Below, piece by piece: positions 26,914 through 34,834 of a stretch of DNA of 64,000 bases (position 1 is its first letter; each line of letters begins with the position of its first letter). The notes below the pieces were generated by a model. The model worked only from the letters and a program-made list of their open reading frames with translations, was not told the DNA's origin and did no database searches. Location: positions 248,001 through 312,000 of the forward strand of contig WNKP01000002.1 of assembly GCA_009797885.1 (NCBI GenBank), written 5' to 3'. This DNA comes from Flavobacteriaceae bacterium GF1. GTDB lineage: Bacteria; Bacteroidota; Bacteroidia; Flavobacteriales; Flavobacteriaceae. A program made the translations under genes and the position numbers.

Positions 26914-28014
26914 TTATAGCCCTTTCACTTGTACGTTGTGAAATGAATCTGCCTGCAAACGAAGCAACTCCTCTGCTTTTTCCTTTTTATACCGGTAGAG
27001 TTCCGCTTCGGATTTGATGTCATTGTAGATTTCCTGGTTCATCGCAGCATCCGTTGACAACAATAGTTTGCGTTGTTCCACTTTTTGGGTGACCCAGGTG
27101 GCCACAACACTTTCCCCCTCTTCAAACTTATAATCGTACTCCCCTTTGGGGGCCAATAATTTTGCAATGATTGGCGCGGTTTCGATGGCCAAGAACAAAA
27201 GGAAAATAAAGAACGATGGGAACCAAGGCAATTTTCCGAGGGCATTGATTCTGGCCATGAGGCCGTCAAACCCATCTATTACCGGTTGTGATGTGCTTAC
27301 GGCGGCCTCATAATCGGCGTTAAGGGCCGTAATTTGCATCTCAATGGCATTTATTTTCTCCCCATTGGCCTTTTTTAATTGTTGTAGTTCGGCCAGGTAG
27401 GCATCGTGCTTTTCCCTTTTTTCCTTATAAACAGGTCCTTTGCCCAATAATCCGGTACCAGCTGTTCCCTCGGCCTCCGAAATGTAAGTGTCATAAAGGG
27501 CATTGGTTTCCGCTTCCTTGGTGACAATCTCGCTTTTTAGGGTGGCAATATCTTGGTTAAGGCGTTCAATTTTGGGCGTATATTGCAATGCAAGCTGTTC
27601 CTTGTTCGCCAAGGTCATCGCATTCTTTTCCTCCAGCAAAACCTGATTGATTTCCTTTTCAAAAATCTTCATTTCCAAAGGTTTGGAGATGACAACGGCA
27701 ATAATGACCGCTAAAACGATACGAGGTGCGGCCTGTAGTAGTTCGCTTTTAAAGGAATCCCGTTTTTTAATCGTGGACACAATATATCGGTCCAGGTTAA
27801 AAATCAACAAGCCCCATATGAACCCAAAGAAAATGGCAGTATATATATTGTCAAAAACGGTGTACAGCGCATAGCCGGAAGCTATGAAGGCCATTACGGC
27901 CGTAAAAAAAACAGTAGCCCCAATCCCGGCATATTTGTTCCTTTCCCCCTGGGAGCAGGTTTCCAAAATAGTACTGTCCGCTCCTGAGCAGAAAATAAAA
28001 AATCGTTGTAACAT
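26914..28014 (-). CDS. DUF4407 membrane protein
   Basis: 366 residues. Residues about 30-105 hold three membrane helices around the block FNLDRYIVSTIKKRDSFKSELLQAAPR; then a long charged coiled coil (about 120-240); then one more helix near 262-285 (WFPSFFIFLLFLAIETAPIIAKLLAPKGEYD) and a cytoplasmic, Lys/Glu-rich tail. This arrangement is the DUF4407 family, whose role is not known. It stands alone between convergent rfbD and the M56 gene upstream on the same strand, with a terminator between. Confidence 0.88.
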   Translation of the reverse strand: MLQRFFIFCSGADSTILETCSQGERNKYAGIGATVFFTAVMAFIASGYALYTVFDNIYTAIFFGFIWGLLIFNLDRYIVSTIKKRDSFKSELLQAAPRIVLAVIIAVVISKPLEMKIFEKEINQVLLEEKNAMTLANKEQLALQYTPKIERLNQDIATLKSEIVTKEAETNALYDTYISEAEGTAGTGLLGKGPVYKEKREKHDAYLAELQQLKKANGEKINAIEMQITALNADYEAAVSTSQPVIDGFDGLMARINALGKLPWFPSFFIFLLFLAIETAPIIAKLLAPKGEYDYKFEEGESVVATWVTQKVEQRKLLLSTDAAMNQEIYNDIKSEAELYRYKKEKAEELLRLQADSFHNVQVKGL

Positions 28015-28160
28015 GATAGTGTTCGTTTTAGGTTTATGATATGATTTTACATCACAAAAGGGGTCAAAACATATCCATGGAAGGTTGGTATTGGACGTTT
28101 TTGACGGTATCAGGACCCAAAAGTGATGCTATTAGAACGTGAATTGTTATAAAATGTTAC

Positions 28161-28187
28161 AAAAAAAGCCCTGGAAACAGGGCTTTT
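28161..28187 (-). terminator. rho-independent terminator after the BlaI/M56 operon
   Basis: Perfect hairpin AAAAGCCCTG / CAGGGCTTTT (28164-28173 and 28178-28187) with a GAAA loop, followed on the minus strand by a run of seven T (28161-28167 are A on the plus strand). It lies 19 bases after the M56 stop codon. Confidence 0.9.
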
Positions 28188-28205
28188 CTGGTTTTTTGTC
28201 AAAAT

Positions 28206-29885
28206 CTACTTTTTGATAACTATGGGTTCTGTTGAAATATGTACTATATAATCACCGTCATTGGTATGGTTGGTCACAAGATTTAGGGCTTCACTACTTT
28301 GAAATAGCGCCATGGCTTTTTCCGAAGGTATCCTTTTCCCCTCATAATAGAAAATGGCGCCTTTTTCCGCAACTTCCTTAATGTGTTCCAATGGGGATTT
28401 TGGTGCAGGTGGTGGTGGAACCTCCCTTACCTCTTTCATATTTGGTGCTTTTACCGGGGGTGGGGGAGGCGGTACTTCCCCAATGCCACTGGTGGGACCT
28501 GGAGGTTGTGGCGGTTCCGGGAAATTTGGAAATGGTTCAGTATCCGCGCGCTGTTTGTCGGACATCAGACTATAGAGGTATTTCATGCGCTCCACCTCCT
28601 TTGTTAAAATGTGCATATTATCCCTGGGCATGGTATTGTATTTTTTGGCCAGGGCCTCGTATTCCTTCATTTGTTCACGGGAAGCGCCTTTTTGAACGAT
28701 GTTATTCGTGGTTTTATCTGGAAAAATTTGCATTCCTTCATTGGCTTTGGAGAAGTGGGTTTTTTGGAATTCAACTTCTACTTTTTCCAAAAATGAATTG
28801 GGCGTATTGTTGAAATGGACACTGGGGACAATGGACGCATAATCGGTTTCTTCCCAATCTTTGGTCAATTCGTTTACTGCCCCGGAGAAAGCATGTAATG
28901 CCAACTCGGTACCATTAAGAACTATTCGACTGTTGTCTATTGCCAAGACGAATGGTTGCTTTCCAAGGGTATGGACGCCCAATGTGTTGGTTTGGGGAAT
29001 CTTGTTTTGGACCATTTTCTTTTCGCTAAATCCGAATAACAAAATGAGTGTTAGAGGGACCACGATTAGTGTTCGCAGTACTGCAGATGTTTTTGAGGTT
29101 TGTTTTCCCATGACTGTAAATCGTTTTTTGATTGATGAATAATTGATGGCATTTGCCATATGGATCGACTGATTGTTCCGTTCACTTTCCCCTGATAGAT
29201 AGGAAAGCAAGGTATTTTGATATTTTTTTGTGCCCACTCTTTCCTTTAATACCGCACTGTCCGCCAAAAACTCATGATTTAGTTTTATGCTTTTTTTGAA
29301 TAAAAAGAGTAGGGGATTGAACCAAAGGACAATATGGAGCAATTCGATAAAAAGGACATCCAAACTGTGCCACTGTCTGGCATGTGTCTCTTCATGAAGT
29401 ATCACTTCCTTGGGAATGGTACCGTTCTCAAACTCTTTTTTGTTCAAGAAAATGTAGTTGAGGAAGGTATGCGGGGGCATTTTTTCATTGAGGAGCACCC
29501 TGGTGCTAAAATTCACTTTGTGTTTTGGGTTTTTTTGAATCCGGCGCACGATTTGAAAAAGGTGCTTTGCAAATCGGAACCCGACTACCAGACAACCCAC
29601 GGAATACAAATTCCATAACAGCATTTCCCAATTGACCATGGCCATATCCGAAATGCCCTGGTTGTGAAAAATAGGGGAATCCGCATCTATGGTTGCATTC
29701 GTGCCCCTAGGAATTGCCTCAACATATTCCGTAAAAACCAGCAAAGGAATCAGTAGGGAGACCACTAAGGAGCCTGTAAGGAAAAAACGTTTGAACACGT
29801 GCATGTTTTCCCGCTCCAAAAAGAGTTTGTAAAACAAAAATAGGATGACCATACAGGCAGCCGATTTCAATAGGTACACTAGCAT
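28206..29885 (-). CDS. M56 family (BlaR1-like) membrane metallopeptidase
   Basis: 559 residues. Four membrane helices in the first 310 residues, with the zinc motif HEETH in VILHEETHARQWHSLDVL and the third ligand region LNHEFLADSAVL; another helix near 270-290 (TLIVVPLTLILLFGF). The C-terminal periplasmic part has no penicillin-binding domain; it has a Pro-rich stretch (PPPPPPVKAP and PPPPAPKSP) and a final IFYYEGKRIPSEKAMALF domain common in Bacteroidota M56 proteins. It probably senses a cell-envelope signal and triggers removal of the BlaI-type repressor encoded two bases upstream. Ligand unknown; a beta-lactam is not implied. Confidence 0.92.
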   Translation of the reverse strand: MLVYLLKSAACMVILFLFYKLFLERENMHVFKRFFLTGSLVVSLLIPLLVFTEYVEAIPRGTNATIDADSPIFHNQGISDMAMVNWEMLLWNLYSVGCLVVGFRFAKHLFQIVRRIQKNPKHKVNFSTRVLLNEKMPPHTFLNYIFLNKKEFENGTIPKEVILHEETHARQWHSLDVLFIELLHIVLWFNPLLFLFKKSIKLNHEFLADSAVLKERVGTKKYQNTLLSYLSGESERNNQSIHMANAINYSSIKKRFTVMGKQTSKTSAVLRTLIVVPLTLILLFGFSEKKMVQNKIPQTNTLGVHTLGKQPFVLAIDNSRIVLNGTELALHAFSGAVNELTKDWEETDYASIVPSVHFNNTPNSFLEKVEVEFQKTHFSKANEGMQIFPDKTTNNIVQKGASREQMKEYEALAKKYNTMPRDNMHILTKEVERMKYLYSLMSDKQRADTEPFPNFPEPPQPPGPTSGIGEVPPPPPPVKAPNMKEVREVPPPPAPKSPLEHIKEVAEKGAIFYYEGKRIPSEKAMALFQSSEALNLVTNHTNDGDYIVHISTEPIVIKK

Positions 29886-29887
29886 TA

Positions 29888-30253
29888 CTACCGATTTTTT
29901 ATTTGTTGATCGATGAGCTTTCTTAACGCTTCCAATTCTTCCTTGCTCAAATTGGTCTCCTCGGCAAAGAAGGAGGCAAACTGACTTGGACTATCGTTAA
30001 AGAAATTTTTAATGAGCCCCTTTACGTGTTTGGAGAAGTAGTCCTTCTTTTTTACTAGGGGATAGTACTCCCGGGAACGGCCATAACTTTTGTAAGATAC
30101 AAACCCTTTATCGGCCATTCTTTTGAGCAGGGTTGCCACCGTGGTCGTGGCGGGCTTAGGCTCTGGATAAGCGTCCAGGAGATCTTTCATAAAAGCCTTT
30201 TTAAGCCTCCATATGATGTTCATTAATTCTTCTTCGGATTTGGAAAGGGACAT
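29888..30253 (-). CDS. BlaI/MecI/CopY family transcriptional repressor
   Basis: 121 residues: winged helix with LSKSEEELMNIIWRLKKAFMKDLLDAYPEPKPATTTVATLLKRMADKGFVSYKSYGRSREYYPLV, followed by a dimerisation tail. It is the first gene of a two-gene operon with the M56 protease and is preceded by two TACA-N2-TGTA-type operators that cover its own promoter, so it is surely autoregulated. The same operators may control the divergent oxidoreductase. Confidence 0.95.
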   Translation of the reverse strand: MSLSKSEEELMNIIWRLKKAFMKDLLDAYPEPKPATTTVATLLKRMADKGFVSYKSYGRSREYYPLVKKKDYFSKHVKGLIKNFFNDSPSQFASFFAEETNLSKEELEALRKLIDQQIKNR

Positions 30254-30272
30254 AGGCGGAAAACTATATTTT

Positions 30273-30318
30273 GTTCTACAAACATAGAATAAAAATTTAA
30301 ATTCTACAAATGTAGAAT
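30273..30318 (-). promoter_or_regulatory. blaI-type promoter covered by two repressor operators
   Basis: Operator A (30301-30318) is a perfect palindrome ATTCTACA-AA-TGTAGAAT; operator B (30273-30290) is a near copy, GTTCTACAAACATAGAAT. Centres are 28 bp apart. On the minus strand operator A contains TTTG (30307-30310, -33 box) and operator B contains TATGTTTG (30279-30286, perfect TAnnTTTG -7 box), 20 bases apart. Two repressor dimers would therefore block both promoter boxes. TACA-N2-TGTA is the known core bound by BlaI/MecI. Confidence 0.88.
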
Positions 30319-30334
30319 TAAATTCTTTAAAATA

Positions 30335-30364
30335 TTTGACTTTGTGTGACTTAGGTTACAGTTT
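30335..30364 (+). promoter_or_regulatory. possible promoter of the flavin oxidoreductase
   Basis: TTTG (30335-30338), 18 bases, then TACAGTTT (30357-30364), a partial match to the TAnnTTTG box. It begins 17 bases after operator A of the divergent repressor gene, so the repressor could also affect it. Confidence 0.35.
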
Positions 30365-30410
30365 TTGGCTGGGAAATAAAGTAACTTTTCTTCATAAAAT
30401 CAATACAGCC

Positions 30411-31613
30411 ATGAAAACCACAGTAGTAATTGGCGGGAATTTCGCGGGAATGACCGCCGCATTGGAGATAAAGCGAAAGGGAAAGGAAGACCATAAGGTT
30501 GTGGTCATTGACAGATCGCCATTGTTTCTTTTTATTCCCTCTTTGATATGGGTGCCTTTTGGGCGCAGGGAAGTAAAGGACATTTCCTTTAGAAAGGACA
30601 AAATCTTTAAGAAAAAGGGGGTGGAATTCATACAGACCGAGGCATTGCGTGTCGATCCGGAACATAACTTGGTGAAAACGAAAGCGGGGGACTTTACCTA
30701 TGATCATTTGGTCATTGCCACTGGTCCCAAGGTCGATTTTGACATAGCTCCGGGCGTTAAGGAGTTTGCCCATTACATAGGTACGCCAAATGGGGCAATG
30801 AAAACCAAAAAAGCGTTGGAAGAATTCAAAAAAAGCCCCGGTCCTGTAGTCATTGGAGCTACACAAAATGCCGGTTGTATGGGTGCGGCCTATGAGTTCC
30901 TCTTTAATATTGAGAAATGGTTACGTGAACAGAAAATAAGAAAAAAGGTCGATTTGTACTGGATCACCCCAGAAACCTATTTGGGACATTTCGGTATCGA
31001 TGGAATGCCAGGAGGCGAAACCATGTTGAAATCCTTTATGAAGATGTTCAATATCCATTATAGAACGGAGGTTGGGGTAACCAAGGTTAACGCGAACAGC
31101 GTTGAATTGAGCTCTGGGGAGGTGCTGCCCAGTGCGTTTACCATGTTGATGCCGCCCTTTTATGGGGTTGATTTTGTAACCAATTCCCCGGCATTGAACC
31201 CAACATCCAATGGGTATTTACCCGTGGGTGAAGATTACCGCCATAAGGATTGGCCCAATGTCTGGGCGGCCGGGATTGCCGTGCAGGTCGATTTGCCCTT
31301 TACCCCTGGCAAAGTCCCTTTTTCAGGTCCAAAAACAGGATATCCCTCCGATGAAACCGGGAAAATCGTTGCAGAGAATATTGTAAGGGTGGAGAAAGGG
31401 AAAAAGAAACTTAAGAAAAAGGCTTGGGGCAAAATACCAGGCATCTGTGTCATGGATGCCGGTAAAAAAGAAGTGATCATTTTAAGCGATCATTTATTTA
31501 AACCCCGAAAGTTTGCCATTATGATTCCCAATGTGTTCTATGATTTTTCCAAAGTATTGTTCGAAAAATACTTTTTGTGGAAAACCAGGAATGGCTATTC
31601 CCAATTGCCTTGA
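30411..31613 (+). CDS. FAD-dependent oxidoreductase, sulfide:quinone-oxidoreductase-like
   Basis: 400 residues from the ATG at 30411; an in-frame start at 30336 would place the coding start in the promoter. Rossmann motif VVIGGNFAGMTAALEI, the HLVIATGP block, a redox-type Cys in GATQNAGCMGAAYEF, and a C-terminal FAD-binding block WPNVWAAGIAVQ. The layout is that of flavocytochrome c/sulfide:quinone oxidoreductases; a second Cys is near the C terminus (PGICVMDAG), but the usual three-Cys set cannot be confirmed. Divergent from the BlaI/M56 operon. Substrate uncertain. Confidence 0.8.
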   Translation: MKTTVVIGGNFAGMTAALEIKRKGKEDHKVVVIDRSPLFLFIPSLIWVPFGRREVKDISFRKDKIFKKKGVEFIQTEALRVDPEHNLVKTKAGDFTYDHLVIATGPKVDFDIAPGVKEFAHYIGTPNGAMKTKKALEEFKKSPGPVVIGATQNAGCMGAAYEFLFNIEKWLREQKIRKKVDLYWITPETYLGHFGIDGMPGGETMLKSFMKMFNIHYRTEVGVTKVNANSVELSSGEVLPSAFTMLMPPFYGVDFVTNSPALNPTSNGYLPVGEDYRHKDWPNVWAAGIAVQVDLPFTPGKVPFSGPKTGYPSDETGKIVAENIVRVEKGKKKLKKKAWGKIPGICVMDAGKKEVIILSDHLFKPRKFAIMIPNVFYDFSKVLFEKYFLWKTRNGYSQLP

Positions 31614-31631
31614 TTTGTAGTTGATTGTGCC

Positions 31632-31772
31632 AAAAAGAGGCTGTCTAAAAAATAGCAATAACACAAAAATGTCACATTGAGCGCAGTCGAAATGCATTGA
31701 TATTCCGAGGTTTAATTTTCTCGACTGCGCTCGAAATGACAATAATACAGACTTTTTAGACAGCCTCTTTTT
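31632..31772. repeat. palindromic MITE-like element between convergent genes
   Basis: A 20-bp perfect terminal inverted repeat (31632-31651 and 31753-31772; core GAGGCTGTCTAAAAA) encloses a second inverted repeat built on GCGCAGTCGA (31681-31690) and TCGACTGCGC (31721-31730). The whole 141 bp could fold into one long hairpin. It fills the gap between two convergent genes, so it may also end transcription in both directions. No transposase is encoded. GAGCGCAGTCGA-type palindromes are, from general knowledge, frequent in flavobacterial intergenic DNA. Confidence 0.75.
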
Positions 31773-31777
31773 ATGTT

Positions 31778-33175
31778 TTACCCTTTTGAAAGCTCTGTAT
31801 AGTACTTGTAGAAATAGGGTATGGTTTCTATCCCTTTTAGATAATTCCAAATACCAAAATGCTCATTGGGGGAATGGATGGCATCACTGTCCAACCCAAA
31901 GCCCATTAAAATGGTTTTACTGCCCAACACCTGTTCAAAAAGGGCGACAATGGGGATACTTCCCCCAGTGCGTTCGGGAATCGGCGTTTGCCCAAAAGTG
32001 GTCTCATAAGCCTTTGCAGCTGCCTTGTAGCCTGTACTGTCTATATTGGTCACATAGGGCAGTCCCCCATGATGGGGCGCTACTTTTACCTTGACCCCCT
32101 TAGGGGCAATGGATTCAAAATGTTTGGCAAACAAGTCCGTAATTTCATCAGGATCTTGATGGGGGACCAGTCGCATGGAAATTTTGGCATAGGCCTTACT
32201 GGCTATGACCGTTTTGGCGCCTTCGCCCGTATAGCCACCCCAAATGCCGTTTACATCCAATGTGGGTCGAATGCTGTAACGCTCGGGAGTGGTATAGCCC
32301 TTTTCTCCATAAACATCATTGATATCCAGGGCCTTTTTGTATTCCTCTATGCTAAAAGGCGCTTTGGCCATTTCGGCACGTTCTTCGTCTGAGACTTTTT
32401 CAACCTTGTCATAAAAACCAGGAATGGTGATATGGTTGTTTTCATCATGCAATGAGGCAATCATTTTGGACAGCACGTTAATAGGATTTGGTACGGCCCC
32501 ACCGTAAATACCGGAATGCAGATCCCTATTGGGTCCCGTTACTTCCACCTCTACATAGCTCAAACCCCGTAGTCCCGTGGTGATGGATGGTACGTCATTG
32601 GCCATCATCCCCGTATCGGAAATGAGGATGATGTCATTTTTCAATTTGTCCTTATGTCCTTCCAGAAAGTCGGCCAAACTATCGCTGCCCACTTCCTCTT
32701 CCCCTTCGATCATAAATTTTACATTGCACGGCAGTTGGTCGTTGGCCACCATAAACTCCAATGCCTTTACGTGCATGTACATTTGACCTTTGTCATCACA
32801 GGCACCACGGGCAAATATGGCCCCATCCGGGTGCTGGGACGTTTCCTTGATGACCGGCTCAAAAGGTGGAGATTCCCAGAGTTCCATGGGATCTGGGGGT
32901 TGTACATCATAATGTCCATACACCAGCACCGTGGGTAGGTTTGGATCAATTAGTTTCTCACCATACACCACTGGATAACCTTTGGTCTCACAGATTTCGG
33001 TATGGTCGCAGCCTGCTTGTTTCAACGCCTGCTCCACGGCTTTGGCGGTTTCAATAACGTCCTGGGAAAATGCGCTGTCCGCACTAATGGAGGGGAGTTT
33101 TAACAGGTCAATAAGTTCGTTTACAAATCGGTCTTTGTGTTGTTGAATGTAGTTGTTGATTTCTTCCATGTACAT
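31778..33175 (-). CDS. M20 family dipeptidase
   Basis: 465 residues with the M20 metal-binding motifs: VYGHYDVQPPDP, GACDDKGQMYMHVKALE, EGEEEVGSDSL, and the dimerisation domain followed by PERTGGSIPIVALFEQ and HSPNEHFGIWNY. Cytoplasmic; closest in layout to the CNDP/carnosinase-like dipeptidases. Two start codons are possible (33175 and 33169). Stand-alone gene ending beside the palindromic repeat. Confidence 0.94.
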   Translation of the reverse strand: MYMEEINNYIQQHKDRFVNELIDLLKLPSISADSAFSQDVIETAKAVEQALKQAGCDHTEICETKGYPVVYGEKLIDPNLPTVLVYGHYDVQPPDPMELWESPPFEPVIKETSQHPDGAIFARGACDDKGQMYMHVKALEFMVANDQLPCNVKFMIEGEEEVGSDSLADFLEGHKDKLKNDIILISDTGMMANDVPSITTGLRGLSYVEVEVTGPNRDLHSGIYGGAVPNPINVLSKMIASLHDENNHITIPGFYDKVEKVSDEERAEMAKAPFSIEEYKKALDINDVYGEKGYTTPERYSIRPTLDVNGIWGGYTGEGAKTVIASKAYAKISMRLVPHQDPDEITDLFAKHFESIAPKGVKVKVAPHHGGLPYVTNIDSTGYKAAAKAYETTFGQTPIPERTGGSIPIVALFEQVLGSKTILMGFGLDSDAIHSPNEHFGIWNYLKGIETIPYFYKYYTELSKG

Positions 33176-33247
33176 AATGTCTCGAATACTAAAAGTACTA
33201 AAAAGAAGTTTTTAAAACGACCAACCGTATCAATTGAAAAATTGAAT

Positions 33248-33255
33248 TATATTTG
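33248..33255 (+). promoter_or_regulatory. -7 box of the tRNA-Leu promoter
   Basis: TATATTTG, a perfect match to the Bacteroidota TAnnTTTG box, 24 bases before the mature tRNA. No good TTTG is seen at the usual distance upstream. Confidence 0.55.
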
Positions 33256-33279
33256 CAGCCCCGATTCATTTTGGGCCAT

Positions 33280-33361
33280 GCGGCTGTGATGGAATTGGTA
33301 GACATGCTTGACTTAGGATCAAGTGCCGAGAGGCGTGGGGGTTCGACTCCCTTCAGCCGCA
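33280..33361 (+). tRNA. tRNA-Leu (anticodon TAG)
   Basis: 82 bases forming a full class II cloverleaf: acceptor arms GCGGCTG and CAGCCGC, D arm GATGGAATTGGTAGAC, anticodon stem-loop CTTGA-CTTAGGA-TCAAG with TAG at the anticodon, long variable arm TGCCGAGAGGCG, and T arm GGGGGTTCGACTCCC. The 3' CCA is not encoded. It reads leucine CUN codons. Confidence 0.96.
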
Positions 33362-33386
33362 CAGAAACACTTCTTAATGGAACAGT

Positions 33387-33418
33387 AAAAAGCCACTTGA
33401 AAAGAGTGGCTTTTTTTG
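33387..33418 (+). terminator. rho-independent terminator of tRNA-Leu
   Basis: Hairpin AAAAAGCCACT / AGTGGCTTTTT (33387-33397 and 33405-33415) followed by further T residues, 25 bases after the tRNA. Confidence 0.85.
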
Positions 33419-33497
33419 TTTGGATACGACATTATTATCTTTTTTCATAACACTATCAATCCAGCACAATTGCTTTTGTTTGAACTTTAGAATTATA

Positions 33498-33553
33498 GAT
33501 AGGTTCAAAAATCGGTTTTAAGGAGTCTCGAAAAACCTTGGTTTTATAAAACT
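33498..33553. repeat. dispersed 55-bp repeat, copy 1
   Basis: This segment and 51571-51624 share most bases over about 55 positions, including GGTTTTA, GAGTC/AAGTC, AAAAACCTT and GTTTTAT. Both copies lie just beyond the 3' end of a minus-strand gene. Function unknown. The rest of the 276-bp gap after the tRNA shows only the terminator. Confidence 0.5.
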
Positions 33554-33637
33554 TTGCCGGAAAATTCAAAAAAGAGAGGCCAGTCTTATATTTTTAACAC
33601 CAACTCAAAACAAACCAAACCAAACCCAATCTTTTGA

Positions 33638-34801
33638 TCAAGAAGGTGACAAGGCCTTTTCCTTGGATTTTCTACTTGCTGTAGTACCCTTTTTCCTCCC
33701 CCGCCATATAAAAAACCCCGTAATCGGTAGGCTTGCCCCGAACAAACCGACCATAAACGCAAGAACCTGGGTGGGCCACCCGCCAACGGTACCCATATGA
33801 ATGTCCAGGTTGGCCTCAAGGATATCCTGGTTTTTTTCAAATGCTTCCACCAAAGGTTTGTCCAATTGTTTCCCCGTATATCGGTCTACAATCTGGTTGT
33901 CCCCATAGAGATGCAAAAAACGGTCATCCCGATCCAAAAGAATGAACTGGTTGTTTTCCATGCCCGGTCGAATGGCCATCAGGGTCAATTTATAGCCTTT
34001 TGGATAGGTCTTTTCAAACTGCTCAAAAACAAATTGTTGACTTTTGAACTCTTGGCCTTCCTTTACATCTGCCATTGGGGGATTTTGCCCAACCAATTCA
34101 GGACTGCCTCCAAATAGGGCTACCACAGGCTTTTCGACCCAATCAAAGGACATGACCAGTCCGGTGGTGACACTGATCAACAGGAGCCAACAGGCATAGA
34201 ACCCATAGACACGGTGAAAATCGTGGTTCATCCGTTTTTTTGACGCGGGATATTTGGGTCTAAAGGCCGACCTGGACTCATTCTTGCTTCGTGGCCACCA
34301 CAGGATCAATCCGAATAGCAATTCTGCCAAAAATATCAAGGACGCAACACGAATTATCCAGAGGCCTGCATTGCCCAAAAGCAATTGTGAATGAAAATGT
34401 GCCACGATAAAAGCCGCATTGGCAGAAAATTTATCCTCGCCAATGATATGACCGGTATAGGGGTCCAGGAAGGTAATCTTTAATTTGATGTCCTCTGGAC
34501 CATCGCCGGAAGGTATTCCACTGACGACATCAAACGAGCGGGTCTTGTCATTATAGGTGTTGATCCAAAAATATACTTCCTCAGGAAATGCTTTCTTGTA
34601 ATTGGACACCAGGGAATCGATGGGCATTCTTTCGCCTTCAACACTTGATGCATGAAGTTTGTCCTTGTTGTAGGCATGCATAAATTCTTCGGCAAAGACG
34701 AAGGCCGCACCTGAAATACAAAGTAAGCAGACCACCAGGCCCGAGCTCAGGCCTAGCCAAAGATGTATGTTACGAACAACTTTTTTTGTCTTCATCGCCA
34801 T
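33638..34801 (-). CDS. PepSY-associated membrane protein
   Basis: 387 residues with the four-helix PepSY_TM layout: helix near 14-36 (LWLGLSSGLVVCLLCISGAAFVF), PepSY-like periplasmic part, helices near 145-165 and 200-225 (HDFHRVYGFYACWLLLISVTTGLVMSFDW), and a last helix near 340-365 followed by a basic tail. These proteins occur with siderophore receptors and may reduce ferric siderophores at the inner membrane. Third gene of the operon with the TonB receptor and DUF4374 lipoprotein. Confidence 0.9.
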   Translation of the reverse strand: MAMKTKKVVRNIHLWLGLSSGLVVCLLCISGAAFVFAEEFMHAYNKDKLHASSVEGERMPIDSLVSNYKKAFPEEVYFWINTYNDKTRSFDVVSGIPSGDGPEDIKLKITFLDPYTGHIIGEDKFSANAAFIVAHFHSQLLLGNAGLWIIRVASLIFLAELLFGLILWWPRSKNESRSAFRPKYPASKKRMNHDFHRVYGFYACWLLLISVTTGLVMSFDWVEKPVVALFGGSPELVGQNPPMADVKEGQEFKSQQFVFEQFEKTYPKGYKLTLMAIRPGMENNQFILLDRDDRFLHLYGDNQIVDRYTGKQLDKPLVEAFEKNQDILEANLDIHMGTVGGWPTQVLAFMVGLFGASLPITGFFIWRGRKKGTTASRKSKEKALSPS

Positions 34802-34834
34802 TCAATTTAAATTGGACAATCTTAGCATTGGATA

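Noticed and set aside
28391-28813. Plus-strand frame of 140 codons over the M56 gene
   Set aside because: It is the complement of the Pro-rich part of the M56 protease; composition is an artefact of proline codons and there is no family match.
31494-31850. Minus-strand frame across the MITE-like repeat
   Set aside because: It reads through the palindrome (CAQCD-type peptide) and parts of two convergent genes; not a gene.
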